Below are positions 1 through 13,720 of a stretch of 64,000 nt of DNA, in pieces. Location of the stretch: the NCBI GenBank assembly GCA_023101725.1, contig JALJCO010013654.1:1054001-1118000 (forward strand), written 5' to 3'. Position 1 is the first letter of the stretch, and each line of letters starts with the position of its first letter. A program made the position numbers and the translations under genes. The notes beneath the pieces are model-generated. The model was not told where the DNA came from. It ran no database searches and saw only the letters and a list, made by a program, of their open reading frames with translations. Source of the DNA: Atherinomorus stipes. Taxonomy: Eukaryota > Chordata > Actinopteri > Atheriniformes > Atherinidae.

Positions 1-545
1 ATACTTTGAGAGAAAACATCTAGAAAAGAGTCTGTGCGTGTAACATTATTGCAATGGCTGCAGCTGCCGCATCTGAAGGTGCCATGTTTTTGAGACAGCC
101 AGGTCTTGTGTTTCAGAAGGGGCAGTGTACTCTTAACCAGATGGTCCTTGAGTGTAGGAGCCCTTCTGAAAGAACATGTAGGAAGATCCTGGAAGGCTTG
201 CCCGAGTGTGGGGTCACATGACAGAATGTTCCAGTTTTTGAGGATGTTAGGAAAGGTGTCCAAACTGTGGAAAAGAATGTGCATGGCTGTTGCCTGGGTC
301 TAATGTTGTTCTTTATTAAGAAGACTTTTTCTGTCCATCCCTTTAGCTCTAGCCAGGGCTTGGTTGAGGTTGCTATCGCTGTAACCTTTGAAATGATGGT
401 ACATATCTTTAGCTTTGGAGTCAAAGTCAGCTGGGTTGTCACAGATTCTGCGCAGCCTTTGAAATTGTCCATGTGGGATGTTGGCGATGAGAGCAAACTG
501 TGTTTGAGGGACCGATGCTGCTTTTTCTTGGTTATGAGCAGCATC
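1..545 (-). pseudogene. Penelope-like (GIY-YIG class) retroelement fragment, linker region
   Basis: Read on the minus strand, one frame runs from about 545 to the window edge with a single in-frame TAG near 301-303. The translation has a block resembling IPHGQFQRLRRICD (about 440-480 on the plus strand), then a stretch ending in RRAPTLKDHL, then a cysteine cluster GTFRCGSCSHCNNV (about 50-90). This order, an IPxGQFxRxRRxC block followed by a CxxCxxC linker, is what I know from fish and amphibian Penelope-like retroelements between the reverse transcriptase and the GIY-YIG nuclease. Neither of those domains is inside the window. The nuclease would lie off the left edge. The stop codon and missing 5' part make this a dead fragment. 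Family assignment is from memory of the motifs; another reverse-transcriptase element with the same linker is possible. Confidence 0.55.
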
Positions 546-2996
546 ACTGTGAGTTTTTCAAAGTACGATAATCACGCTTTTACAATAATTAAAATCTAAA
601 ATTGTAATACTAATCGTCAGGGAATTATATCCCGATTTATCATTTTATCAATTATTTTTACATCCCTAGCTGGTTGTATGGGCAGTGGCAGCAAGCCCCT
701 TCATGGCTTGTTAATATTTTCGCTTTTTATGAATCGATCTATGACAGTAACATCACAGACTGAAATGGCTAAAACAGTTTGCCAAGCAATTCTGCTTTTT
801 AAGTTTTTGCCTTTGCAACTCTTCACATTTTCTAACTGTTTTTGTATAATTGTTTATAAATGAGAGATTTCAATATCATTTTTGTTTATTCTCTGTTTTA
901 CTGCCTCCTTCTTTTGATGTAGTTTCTTCCATTACTTCCAGGTCAAAGGCCGGGGGTGGGGGGGGGTCTGCAGAGATTGTGGGGCATGAGCTGAACACCT
1001 CAGCAAATTTCAGAACATACAAGCAGGAATAATTTCACATCTTCTCATGCTTTTTTCTTTTCTTTTTCTTTTTTTTTTTTGAGAAATTTGACAAAGAAAA
1101 ATGAACACATTTGGATTATATTGCCTGTATCTGAAAGCTGAAAGTCAGGTTTTACCCAGTGAAACACAATAATTTATTTCTAATTACGTAAATATACTGT
1201 GTGTTTATGAGATGGCAAATAAATAGGTCATTCCATTCTACTGGCACCACATTAATGGGTGAAAGGGCACCAGCATGTCCCCTCTTGCAGGCAGCAGATG
1301 TGGGGTCCTGCAGCAGTTGAGCAGCAGCAGTAGCAGCACCAGCTCAGCAGCCTCAGGACTTGCCTGTTAGTCGGTCTGGTGCCTGGTGTTGAGCCTTATG
1401 CATGTATTCACGCATGGATGCATCTCTTTAATACACCGCAGAGAAGTTAACACAGCCGCTTCACCCCGTCTGCAGTGATTGCACACGCCACCATAAATTT
1501 GCTGCGACTGTTTTGTTTTCATTGCGTTGTCTCAATGAAGACAAAGTCTCATCAAGCATAAGGCAAACATTTTTCCATATCACTGAACAGTCCCTTATGA
1601 ATCCTTCATTCAGAAAGTCCTTCTTTTTGGTACAAAAATATTTCTTAAAACCACATTCAACATGACTGATGTATATGGAAATGAGGAGGTTGCATCCTCA
1701 AAGGAGGCACCATACGGATGGGAGCAGCACGCTGACGAGAGGCATCTCCAAAAGGCGCTTGTAAATTCCTGACATGCCTAACATATGTTAATGAGCCATT
1801 CTCTCACTCTGATATAATTACTGTGAGGGGATATTGCCTTTGGTGAAAATATCTGTCTCCCATGGCATGGCTACCTCATGGGGGGAAAAAGTAAAGAATG
1901 ATAAAGTAGTGGGTACATAAATTCTCATTTACCATGCTTGGAGGTAGAGAGTGGGGTTGGCAAATTCACTCAGGATGATATATTGAGAAGGCACATTGGG
2001 TTCATTACATTCTTCCTTTGTTGAAGTGCTTTCTGCAGTCTTGTATCGTTTGTTAGGAGGTATTTAGTCTGTCTTGTCAGCTGGTGCATTTACTTAGGGT
2101 GTCTTCAAAGGTGCCTGTGGCTGATTGAGTTCACACTGCATATATAGGCTGAAAACTAAGCTAAGCACTGTTGGTTGGAAGTCTTTGTTGCAGTCGTTAG
2201 ATCTTATCTCTACTTTTGAATGTGGTTTGTTTGATTTTATCTCCTCTGTGTATCATCATCGTCAAGTCTGTGTGTTTTGTGTTGAGGCTTTATTACTTCG
2301 GCCCTGAGGCACACAACTCCAGCGCATTTCAGAAGACACATCTTGAAAAACATAAGAAGGAAAAAGGAAAATGCAACAAAGCTTTAGTAGCTCAGAGAGC
2401 ACAGAGGAAATAACAAGAAAGATCACAACAAAGCAGAACATTTTCACAACAGTCAAACAACATGGATTGTGGGAACAAAAAACCCCAACATTTTCTTTTT
2501 TCTTCTTCTGTTTCTACCTGTTATTTTTTGTTAATGTGCTCTCTGTGTTGTTGAATTTTCAAAATGTAACCTAATTAAAAAAAAAAAACAACAAAAACTT
2601 TTAATTTGGTATGGTTTTATGAAATTTACAATCCTAAATTTAAAATCCTCTGCATTTGTGTAATTTTTTCCCGTTTTGATCCGATACACACCAATAACCC
2701 CACGCTTTAAACACAATTTTAGCTTTTCATGCAGCATATGGAAGCACTTTTTAAGCTTGATGAGATTGTGCTTAAACAAGTATTTTCCACTGATTCCAGT
2801 GAGAAACGCCATCAGGTGTGACGTGTTCTTGCAGCAGATTCAGTCATTTTCGAACATCCATGATTGCGGTCTTCACCTTGAAGGAATGACTTGACACAGG
2901 CTCACCCTGATTCCTCCTCCTCTCTTCTCGGGTCAACAGCAGCAGTTCTATTAAAATGAGTTGCATTGATTGCAAAAGTATGAGCAATGTGACTGG

Positions 2997-3034
2997 AGTG
3001 AGAGAGAGCGGAGAGAGAGAGAGAGAGAGAGAGA
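2997..3034. repeat. (GA)n microsatellite
   Basis: A nearly uninterrupted GA run with one GC break near 3009. Its purine bias explains the serine/leucine-rich open frames on the opposite strand. Confidence 0.9.
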
Positions 3035-3699
3035 AATGGCCATTTGATAGCAAATAGGAGACTACTGTCATTATAGCCAGTGTGCACCACTCCAATCAGT
3101 GGAGTCTGTTGTAGTGCCTTGCTGCTCATGACAGATCTTGGTATCGAGCCACTGGCAGACTACCAGGGTATTGTCTGGCTGACAGCTGCAAAATCTATTC
3201 TGTTATGTTGTTGATGATGGTGGACAGTAGGGGGCAGTGTGAATCTCTGCTGGGCTCTTAAGCAGACAGGAATGAAATGCACTGATGCACAGCAGCACAC
3301 TGTGAAATGCCTGATGTATCAAAGAGATAGAGCAGTTAATAAAAGCAAGAACAATGAGCTGTTATTGGAATTAGACCTTAATTGAAACCAAAGCATCAGA
3401 TCAAAAGAGTCTTAGATATTTTCAGCTATTAAAGCCTATAAATATAAGATTTCTTCTTTAAGAAAAGAGAGGGAAGTTTCCTTGCAGTCATTGTTGCTTA
3501 TCAACAGAAAATAAAATAACAAAGACACCAGAGGACATCAACTCTGGATGTCAACCAACACAACAAAACAAAGGAGTTTCCTTAGAAAGATAGAAAGAAA
3601 AAATCTAGACAAGCTTGACCTGAGGTGCGCCAGACTACGAAAAGATCCTTCAAAACAAAGCCATCCAGAGGTAATAACCTGCCTTACCCTCCAACAGTT

Positions 3700-3719
3700 T
3701 TATATATATATATATATAT
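3700..3719. repeat. (TA)n microsatellite
   Basis: A pure run of ten TA units. Confidence 0.9.
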
Positions 3720-6700
3720 TAGAAAAAACAGTGTAAGAGCACACAGATAAACTGCCTGTCCTTTGGGGTTTCAAGGAAATGATGCCATTACCACAACATT
3801 CCTCATTAGAGGAGTTCTGAGACAAGAGCCCGACCGTCAGGCCAGCTCCCTCTCCCTGGCAGTTCTGGGTCACCACCAACCACACTGCGAAAACACCATT
3901 ACCAGGCTGCATTTGTTGCAGAAATACGATGAAAACACTGCAGCAGCTTCAAAAGAACAAATAAATCTTTAATCTTGGGTGTCTTTGAATCTCTTGGAAA
4001 GTTTCCTCGGGTTTGGTAATAACAGGGACCGTGGAGAGGGACGAGAAATCTGTGAGTCTGTATGTTTGTGAGAGAGTAGCTGTTTATTTATTTGGAGGAA
4101 AAAACTGGAGGGAAAACAGAGCTGAAAGAGATGTAGATGCTACATTATATCTTTTGATGTTACTTCAGATAGTTCACTTAGTACGGTCCTGTGAGGTATT
4201 TGGCTGTTTTGATGTCAGTTCACGCTTCCTTATATATTCTTCTAGTTTGATTCATTTTTCAAAACAGTCTGGTGAATGAGTTCAGCCTGTCAGACACACC
4301 GTGACGAACATGCTGATTCAACCCCAGGACGTCTTTCAGTTTCACGCCATTCTACTGTATCATCTATATGACTGACAGCCCACAATCTTGAAACCTCGTT
4401 TTGAGGTCATGTGATGGCTACTGGAGCATGCCTACTGTAGCTGAACGGCAGGCGGGTGGGACACCAGGTAGCAGCATCTGGTCTGGGTTTTTCGAGAACA
4501 CACACTGCCTGTGGCGCTGCGGAACATCTGTCTGCAGTGTGCAAGCTGGCTGGATGAGCAGACCCCACAACCCAGCCAACCAGCCAATGAACTTCCTACG
4601 CACATGGATGTCCTTCAGGAATATGCAGGTTAATGTCTCTGTTATTTTAGTTGGACTTTACTCGTTTCTCCGTGATATGGTTTCCTCCAAAGTTGCTGTC
4701 ATTGCTAACTTTCTTGTCCAGTAATCCCTAAAGAGAAAGACATCTTCTCAGGTGCTGTTTCTTATTGCTTCTTTTGAAGCACATGCATTCCTCTAGAATT
4801 ACAATTTTCAAAAACATTGCTTGTGGTAATTTTGCCCATTTTCTTACATATTAGAGCAACTTACTGTATTTCCAAAGTTAGATGCAATGTATATATATAT
4901 TTTTAGAATTTCATAGTTTCATAAAGTGATGAAAAAGTTCCTTTTGCTGTTGAAGCGTACTTAAAATCTTTCTTTCTAAGCATCAGTGTTTAAAACAGCC
5001 ATTACAGAAATTTTCGACGTGTTTTTCTTGCTAATTCTTTATCACTTCTCTCGCACAGTTCGGGTTGCTGTCATGCTGCAGGATAGGGACCAGTCAGATA
5101 CCTAAAAGCTAATATCCTCCCACTGCAAGCATATATTTATTCTGTTAATCTTTAGTTGCTAAAAGAAACAAAAGAAACTGTAGCTGTGGCTGATTTTTCT
5201 GGATGTCATTATTTTTTCTAAAGCTACAGTATATAAAAGAAAACAATCTGAAACTTTAGTGGCAGAATTTCAATCTAAGTTTGAAATTTTGCACCTTTGT
5301 TAATGGTGATGATGTGGGTAAATGATGAGTTATTGTAGGAGAATAGTTTGTGTCTGTAAGTTTTATCTTTTGAGGATGTATAAACAGACTTTGAACAGCC
5401 TTCAGAAGCTGAGTGTAAAGGCAAAAAGTTTGGTATACCTGCGCTCAGAAGGACAAGGACCTGCTGAATAACAAGAGCTAGGTAACTTAACCTTGCCAGG
5501 ATAATTGAAAAGAAATTGCCGTTACTATCATGTCCGTCAGCCATTCATGTGCTGTCTCCTTGTAAAGGTTCAATGTTGTCAAATTGATTAGAAAAGAGTT
5601 CTGCCTGATTTAAAAAAAAAAAAAGAAAAAAAAAAAAAACTATTTAAGTGTGCTTTTAATGTGCTTTAAACTTTCTTTTCAGGGTTTTGTTTGCTCAACT
5701 TGTTAAAAAACCCAAGAAAGGCAGTAATGACTTCAAGGATGGCTGCGGTTACTTCTGCCATCGTGGCAACAAGGATACAGCTGATTTGCAACTCATTCAT
5801 TTTTTTGCGTTGGTATTTTAATACTAATAGGAGCAAAAAACTAAACAAAAAAAGAGAACAATAACACCAAAACAGCACAACTCCTCACAGACATGAGACC
5901 AACAGAAAAGAGCAGCATGATGCATCGCGCCCGCTTGCCCCCTTCTAATCCAGCCTTGCCGACAACAGATGGCCGTCTCTCCCACAATGCCATGCGGTCG
6001 CAGATGTCAACAGAAGAGGTGACAAACACTCTGCAGGTGTCTGTCCCTCTGTGTCCACTGTGTGTGTGTGCATGTTTGTTTGTGTGTGTACAACAAGAGA
6101 CAAAGATCATCTTTCTTGCAGGGAGAGGAAGGTGTAATTGATAGCAGAGGACAACCTGCAGGAAGGAAGTTCCGTCATATGCTAAATTGATGGGTTGGCA
6201 CAGTCTGGCACCAAGTGCTGGAGCAGATGCAGGAAGAGTCAACTTTACTCATTATGAAGTATGTTGCTGACATCTTGTCCTGAGATATAATGAATGAAGC
6301 TTTATTTGTAAAAGCTCTGTGGTCGCTAAAATCTAAAAAGCAGCAGAGTTGTTGTGATCTCTCTGACAAAGAGATATACATTTTTTCGCTTGTATATGTC
6401 ATTAATTAGATATCTAGAACACTATACAAGCTGCAAGTATCACAGCATTTTTTCTCGCGTCGATGCTGGACCACTTTTCACTGCTCGATGCAATCTGTTT
6501 CCTTACCGTGTGTGCTGGCCAGGCCAGGTGTAGTTGTTGGCAGGCACTAGCAGAGCCAGGTGAGCAAGCTGCTGGCCAGGTGCCCTCCAGAGGATCGCTA
6601 GACTGACCAGATACCAGATGGCTCTGGCGCACCAGCAGGCAGGCAAGTATGCTAACACACACAGTTACTCATGCAACTGGACCTTTAAGCCCATACTTTA

Positions 6701-8959
6701 TATACGCACACTTACACAGACACTGATGTCTACGATAAAAAAAGAGAGCATTAGGAAATGTTGCAGCCCTCCAGTGAGTTTGTAAGTGAAATGCTTAATG
6801 TGTTTTTACTGTACTCCTCTCCCACTGGCCAAAGTAGAAGTCATGCGAAACACAGCAATAGACAACACTCTCCACCTCAGAGCTCACATAAATGTCGCTC
6901 ACCAAGACTGGAACTGGACTAAATCAGCATGAATTTTCAGGTTTATGGGTCTCCAGTTTAGCTGCTTAAAACATATTTGGCATGTGAGGCAAGCTGCTAA
7001 TGGAAACTTTTGCTGCAGTTTGAACACAGTTGAACACATTACACTTTTCTAGAAAAATGGCCCTGTTAATGTATGAGATGTGTGATTGTGTATGCAGTGC
7101 TGTACCTGTATAAGCATGAGCTGATGTGGGTCAGTGCCATCTTGGTTTTTGATTAGCTAATCCTACACATTTAAATGCAACGGGGTGTTTCCAAGCTGCT
7201 TTCACTGTTATTTTTTTTTTTATTAACAATCAACTTATCTTTTTCATGTATGTATTTTGAAAAGAAGTGAAATTATTTTTTATCACATGCAATATTTTAC
7301 TTCTAAGGACAGTTTTTGAATAACACCACTGAACGACTGCTTTGGATAAAGGGGTAAAAGAATGTTGCTAATAACCAGCTGTTTCCTGTAATCAGTCTAT
7401 CAGGTAGCAGCATCAAATTGACACTTTAGACACTGCTGTTTTATTGGAAAATGTAATTTTACTGACATCTGATTACACTGGAGCTGCAGTGACATGTAAT
7501 TTAGATAAAAATCAGATCATGTTCAAACTGACCCCATTACAGGCCAATATTAGAGTTTTAAAAACTTAAATAAATTCTTCTTATTGCTCTGCTTTGCATA
7601 TCTGACCATGCCTGACAGCTTTTAAAGCTAATAACACGGTAATACCTCTGTAGGTCATTGCAGGATCAAGAACCATATTAATGTAGGAATAAATTCCACC
7701 CAGCAGCTGGCAGCTCTTTGCATGCAGACCTGAGCAGTTATGATACATGTAGCTTATAGTATTCAGCCTCCATACTGAAACTATGACAGCCGTTTCTTCT
7801 GCATTAACTGACGGTTCATAAATCAAACTTGTAGACTTGGCCTGAAGAAGATGGATCGGCCATCTGTAAATATTTATTCAGCATCTCTATAATTAAACAG
7901 AGCCAATGCATCATGTCAGGCGTACATCTCTGTTACAGATACCAGCTCACACACACAGCCTTAAATAATACAACTGGGAACAGCTTGGTCAAACATTTGT
8001 TGTAGAGTGAAGAGATGAAGGATACATGAGTCCAGCAGTTTAATCCAGCGATTGCTGGATTGATAAATGCAAGATGCCGTTTGATAGAACGATTGTTGGA
8101 AAGGATGAGATGATAAATACAAGAGGCTACAGAGGAGAGAAGTATAGCTGAGAAAAACGAGTAGCAAATAAAAAATGAATCCATGATGTCAGCGCTAAGG
8201 AGAGAGCCAGAGGAGTCTGTTGAAGGAAATAGCTCCATGACAGTCGTCAGTAGCTATGTGACCTAATGCAGCTTCACACTGATGGAGTTTTATCACTATG
8301 TAACGGAGATGAAGTGGAACCAGGTTACACTGGGATCTAAATTGACCTCATTGTCCAGGTTTTACCACTTGGAGCAAAGTTAAAGCGGTGCACTGATTTG
8401 ATCTTAAATGATAAAACTATGAGAGCAGTGTGCTGTGTGAGTGTGTGTGTGTGAAAAAGTAGAGGAAAAGTTGTTTGACTTGGCTGATTTATTTTACAGA
8501 TGTGTTTCAGATGTCCTTGTCTGTAATTACTACAAGAGATGTTGGACACCAACAATGCAATCTTCTGGGATTTATGCTCCGCTAAGTGAAGACATGCAGG
8601 AAACATCTAATTGTGTCACTTTTGATATTTACAACTCAGATTTATTTGTAAGTTTTGTAGACTCAGTTTGCTGACTCAGTTTGTTGCTCAATAAAATAGT
8701 GATATATGTGTATGATCTTTCAGTAAATATAAGAAACTTTAGATTTTCTACCCTTTTATATTTGCAATTAAATGTTAATTAGAAATGTTTTGATGCTAGA
8801 CCTTCATCAGGCTAATACTTTGTTATGAAACAAGCCATGTCATATAAACCCATAGGAAAAATGTGCTGCTCATTTGTGGCTCCATCTCATCTCTGCGATC
8901 AGTTTGAGCTTCTCATACTGCTGTCATTCTGTGATCATTTGTTTCTGAATTGCTCCACC

Positions 8960-9700
8960 TAAGGGTTCCTTAGGTGAAGAGGAGAGAAAAAAAAGAGAAA
9001 AGACATTAATGAGAAAAAGGAGAATGAGATGAGATAAATGTAGTTATTATTAAAAAGAAGAAGAAAAAAAAAAAGAAAAAAATCATACCTTTAATCTCAA
9101 TTAAATAATATCTTTTATCTTATGATATGAGAAGAAGATAAAAAACAAAAAAACAGTATTACAATTTTAAAGGAAGAACTTAAAAAAAAAAAAAAATTTA
9201 TATATGTAAATATATTATTTTTTCTTTATAAAATTATGTATTTTTTTTTTGTGTGTGTGTTTTTTGTAAATTTATGAAATACTTTCATAACAAAACTTCT
9301 CCTTTTTATATAAGACTCATAAAAAAAAGATATATAATTTTTTTATTAATTATTAATGTTTTATTTGGCTCTTTAGGAGGAGGAGGGAGGGGTTCCTCGG
9401 TGGAAAAATGATATGGAGTATAATAAAAATAAATTTATTTTTTTTTTTTTTTTTCTTCTCTCTAGTTCTTGGTTTCCCGGGGTTTCTTTTTTCCCTTTCT
9501 CTGCTCTCCATTAAGATCATCTTCCTCTCCCTAGGGAGATTCTTCCCCTCCCTCTTTCCCTTTTCCCCTCCGAAGAGAGAGGCATTCTACGAGGCGGATA
9601 ATATTGGGATAGAGAAAGTGGGTAGGGGGTATAGCTAAACAAGTTCTCATATATTTTTGAAATATATATAAAAAGGGAGTAGATAAATAATTATATTCTT
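8960..9700. repeat. low-complexity A/T- and purine/pyrimidine-biased block
   Basis: The sequence changes abruptly at about 8960 to A/G-rich runs, then A/T homopolymers (9181-9250, 9428-9455), then C/T-rich runs (9455-9575). It returns to ordinary sequence after about 9700. There is no inverted repeat, open frame or target duplication to suggest a mobile element. It may be a real low-complexity region or a poorly resolved stretch of assembly. Confidence 0.5.
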
Positions 9701-12032
9701 ATATAATAATCCATCAGTTGTTTATTCTTCCTTCTCCCCCCTCTGATATAGTTTAAGTCCCCCATCCACAGCGTTTCCTAACACTGTATATATTACATAA
9801 TGACAGTTACATCGTAACGCGACCAAGCTTTACATCACATCACTTTCAGTCGCAGTGGGCGATTAGATACTTTATTAGATTGTCATGTTGTAATGTTCCC
9901 TATAACATCATAACATGTCATAAATGTGCATCTGTAAACAGATGCAAGTTTCCTCTGGACAATTTTCTTGTGCACGAGTGTGAGATGTGCACGTTATTTC
10001 ATGCATGTCAAGTGGGAGGAGAGAAAAAGGAGAGTAGGCAAGTGTATCTATCTGCGGCTTGCAACCAAGGGGCGTGTCCTATAGTGGGCATAGTCCTATA
10101 GAAACAGTTAGGGGCGGGACTTACAGTTTAAACTATACTGTTCACCTCACTCATGGTTTGAAAATGTGTAAAATCAGGTATAACGCTGTAATTCTTCACT
10201 ATAGCTAGACTCACTGCTGTACCCAGTTTGCAAGATATATAACTAATTTTAAAAAGGCTTTAATCACCTCTTTAAATTTAACATATTATAAGTAATAACT
10301 CCAGGTTTACAGCTTGATTGCTTATAATTAAGAATTTCACCTTCCAACAAAGGAACTTGGTTCCTTCTCTGTGTAACAGTCATTAAATGATCCATGAATT
10401 TATTAGCTTTCATGGAGAATCCTGATGAAAGATTTATATTCTATATTCATATGGATATGATAGATAAAAAAAGAATATAGCTCAAATTAACTCATCTAAG
10501 TGTCTTTGTAACTGTTTCCCACTTTGACTTGATTCACCATTGAGACTAGAAAGCTTCGGGTTGTTTTTCTTTACCTTAGCTGCACACTCGCAGATTGATG
10601 AATTCATCACTGGCAAGCCCAGGAACACTGTAGACATGTGGTCTGGGAAAGTTGCCCCAGCTGGCTGTAGTAGTACACATATACTGTAATATAATGCTTC
10701 TTGCTTTTGCATGGCTCCTAACATGGCTTTTCTTGCCTTTTTTCAACCGGCTAAAATGCACAACATCATCTCACAAAACTATTTTAATTGCTGTGATATT
10801 TTTTCAGGTTTAAAAAAAATAGAGGCGATAATATGTGTGCAGGTATTTCCCCAAAGTCATACAGTACTTGCAGGTGAAATGTGATCTAAATTCAAACATA
10901 TTAATACCGTTGATACATTGTCAAAAATAAGGCAATATAATGTATAAACTTTGGAATGTGAGCAAATTTATTAAGCTTTTTCAATACACAGATATGGGCT
11001 CACTATGAACATTTAATCAACATGATCAGGTAGTGAATGAAAAAGCTTTTACTTGTGAACTGATTATATTTTCACCCGACAAAGCTCAGCAGGATAATTT
11101 GTCCTAATAGACATTCAAACTGTCAAAAGCAATGTTGATCAAAGCTGCATCAGATAACTCAAAACAGTTACTGCAGTAACGCATGCATCGTTGTTAGAGT
11201 TTATACAGCTTGCTGCTTTACAAGTTTGTTCCCGCTATGAGAGTCTCTCCCTGCGCTCGGTTTGTTTATTAGTATGCTGCTTGTGTCTGGATTCAAATTC
11301 ATATGGGAGCTGCCATTTCTGATCTGAGACATTTTATGCAGATATAGAACAATGTTGAAGCGTCTCCTGGTCCCCTGAGAACAAAGCTACGGAAAATCTT
11401 CATCCATCTTCCTTCACTCTCAAACCAATCACATTTATGTGCCATGGGAGAGAAAGGAAGTCCCATGTATATTTCAAACAACGTATCTCAGCTTATCTGC
11501 AATGCAAAACTTAGAGGAATGTGACATTTAGGATGAAAAATTGATCTTACAAACAAAATGTTCATGAATAAATTGCTTTTAATTAAGATGTTGGCCTTAA
11601 GTGCCTGCAGCGCTTTTCACTTTTCAATAGTTTTATTAATACATAGAATTAGAATAATCTTATATTGTCTGGTGAGACAACCTGATCAAATTTTTACTTC
11701 ACGCTTAAAGGATAATTTTAAGTACAGCTCGCTTTGCGAAACTCTGAACGCATGGGACAATAACACTCATTCGTTCGTTCATTCTACTTAAAGCATTAAT
11801 GAAATGAAAGAGTTTTACTGCAGATAATGTCTTATATACTGGCTGCCCCGTCTGCCCTATATACTGCGACTCAATGTTACAGTATATCTTCCGAAGAACT
11901 CAAAGTGATGCAGAAACTTTACTGGTGAGTAAATGCACGTATATACTCCTAGAAAAAAGGTCCAGGTTGGAAGAAAAAGAAAGTCATCCTTTAAAGAACT
12001 TCTGGGAACTTTTGTGTGACAATCAGGACTTG

Positions 12033-12047
12033 AACATAATTGTGTTT
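12033..12047. repeat. SINE target-site duplication, left copy
   Basis: AACATAATTGTGTTT, identical to 12274-12288 on the other side of the SINE. Confidence 0.9.
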
Positions 12048-12273
12048 TTTTTTTCTTTTTTTTTTTTTTTTAAAGGATTTTTTTTTGGGGGGGGGGGGGG
12101 CACTAGTGGCCTTTATATGACAGTATATAGCGATAGGAAAGGGGCAGAGAGTGGGGAGTGACATGCAGCAAAGGGACCTGGACCGGGAATCAAACCGGGG
12201 CCGACTGCGCTGAGGAACTGTAGCCTCTGTTCATGGGGCGGCTGCTCAACCAACTGAGCTAATCACCGCCCCA
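12048..12273 (-). mobile_element. tRNA-derived SINE with 15-bp target-site duplication
   Basis: Read on the minus strand the element begins GGGGCGGTGATTAGCTCAGT. This is a tRNA-like 5' end with a pol III A box (TAGCTCAGTTGG), followed about 50 bases later by a B box (GGTTTGATTCCC). The body continues to an A-rich tail, seen as poly-T on the plus strand at 12048-12076. The 15-bp sequence AACATAATTGTGTTT occurs at 12033-12047 and again at 12274-12288, exactly flanking the element. That is the mark of LINE-mediated target-primed insertion. The A and B boxes are an internal RNA polymerase III promoter. The exact duplication suggests a fairly recent insertion. Near the tail there is also a run of 14 G on the plus strand. 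Confidence 0.88.
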
Positions 12274-12288
12274 AACATAATTGTGTTT
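12274..12288. repeat. SINE target-site duplication, right copy
   Basis: AACATAATTGTGTTT, identical to 12033-12047. Confidence 0.9.
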
Positions 12289-12542
12289 GTGATGTTAATT
12301 TCTCTTCAGGAGGAAAATGTCTAAAGAAGTGGAGAAAATCTCTGAAGTGTTGATGTTTACTAAACATATTGTACATATGCATGCTTTGCCTTTCTGCATG
12401 GAACACACTTTAAAATGAGCCAAGTCAGCAAGAATGTTTTAGAGAATAATAATACTTCCGGTTTTTACCAGTGTAGCCAAAACAATGGGGATGTATTCAG
12501 TTTAACAGGCTTAACAAATGAGAAAAGTATGAATGAGGAAAC

Positions 12543-12736
12543 CTACACTGTAAAAATTACAGTTGCTTTATCAACATACCGCTATATCTTTTACATTGTA
12601 ACAGTAATTTTTCAAATTGAAAAACTGGCAGCTGCAGTTGCCAGTTTTTACCACTGTAAAAATTCCCTAAAAATGGGTCAATTAGAGCTGCCAGTTTTTC
12701 ACCAAAAATTATGCAGATTTTTCTTACAGTATAGAT
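12543..12736. mobile_element. short palindromic MITE-like element
   Basis: The left end reads TACACTGTAAAAAT. The right end, reverse-complemented, reads TATACTGTAAGAAAAAT. Inside there are inverted copies of a module reading AAACTGGCAG and CTGCCAGTTT. The length is about 190 bp with no coding capacity. The structure fits a non-autonomous DNA transposon. The superfamily cannot be fixed because no clear target duplication was found. Confidence 0.55.
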
Positions 12737-13459
12737 GATAGAAAAGTGTTTGAAAATCCACAATCAGACAGCTCTTTTGCTTCTTTTTGAATTGTGGATT
12801 ACACAGCTGTTCAGATCAGACAAGAAGTGAAGCCTAAAAAAAAACCCAACTACTGTAAAAGAAATTAGTTAATTAATCTAGATTTTAATTGGAAAAAGTA
12901 GTTGCTACCACATCACACTTTAGTTTTTTCTTTTAAAGAAAGACTGATAATAAAGTACTCTGCTGCCTGTAAGTCAACAAGTCAAAGCCAACCAATATTG
13001 ATTTTCAGACTTGCCGTCTGTTTACTGAGATTTCTCTTGATTTTTTAAGTTGTTTCATGTATGAACTACAGTGCACGATGAACTCTTGGTGAGTTGGTGA
13101 AGTGGAAAACTATTCTGACAAATCCAAACAGGGAACTTTTACTTTTCTTTCTTTTTTTTTTTTCCCCAAAATGGGCATTGCATCTTTCAGGCTAAAGAGG
13201 ACAGGAATCAAACTACATTCTGTATGTTCTGTATTACAGGCCGAATAATTTGATTACTTTTAAAACAAAACAAACACACCCTCACAGACATTTAAATTTT
13301 GCCCCAGATCTTTTAGCATCTGAAACCTTCTTTAAAGCAAGAATGAGAACATACTGAACTTCTAATTCTGAGTCGAGCTCTATGGAAACATCTATAGTGT
13401 TGTTAAAAGATGATAAAGTATAGTGGTAAATATGATGAAATGGAGGGCACATAATAGCA

Positions 13460-13504
<45 letters not shown>
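13460..13504. repeat. (C)17(CA)n composite microsatellite
   Basis: A run of 17 C leads directly into about 14 CA units. The flanks resemble those of the tract at 16975-17023: GGAGGG and a CA/AT-rich stretch before it, and TTTGT followed by a TCC-TGA stretch after it. Confidence 0.9.
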
Positions 13505-13510
<6 letters not shown>

Positions 13511-13720
13511 AGTGTTAATGTCCTGTGAGATAATCCATGAAGCCAAAATTGTGTTTGCTCATAAACCTCTGGATGTCCACTAAATTTTGAGATCTGGCTT
13601 ATTGAAATGTAATATCATACATCTTTTATAAGAAACACAACTGTTGAATCTAAGCCCTAAATTTGGGGAAATGTGTGACTACATCTTAATTTAAGTCAAT
13701 GATAAAAGTACAGTATCTAT

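Larger units (their letters stand above)
546..12032. other. gene-less intergenic stretch
   Basis: No reading frame here has a recognisable domain or a convincing exon with splice sites. The longest open frames (about 100-130 codons) overlap each other on both strands, have no family resemblance and mostly follow simple sequence. What can be seen is simple sequence: a (GA)n tract near 3000, a (TA)n tract near 3700, a poly-A pair near 5610-5640 and the low-complexity block 8960-9700, listed separately. The rest is AT-rich sequence downstream of runx1t1. Confidence 0.6.

Noticed and set aside
5841..6242. 133-codon minus-strand frame
   Set aside because: It overlaps an open frame on the other strand, contains GT-repeat translation and lacks splice or domain support.
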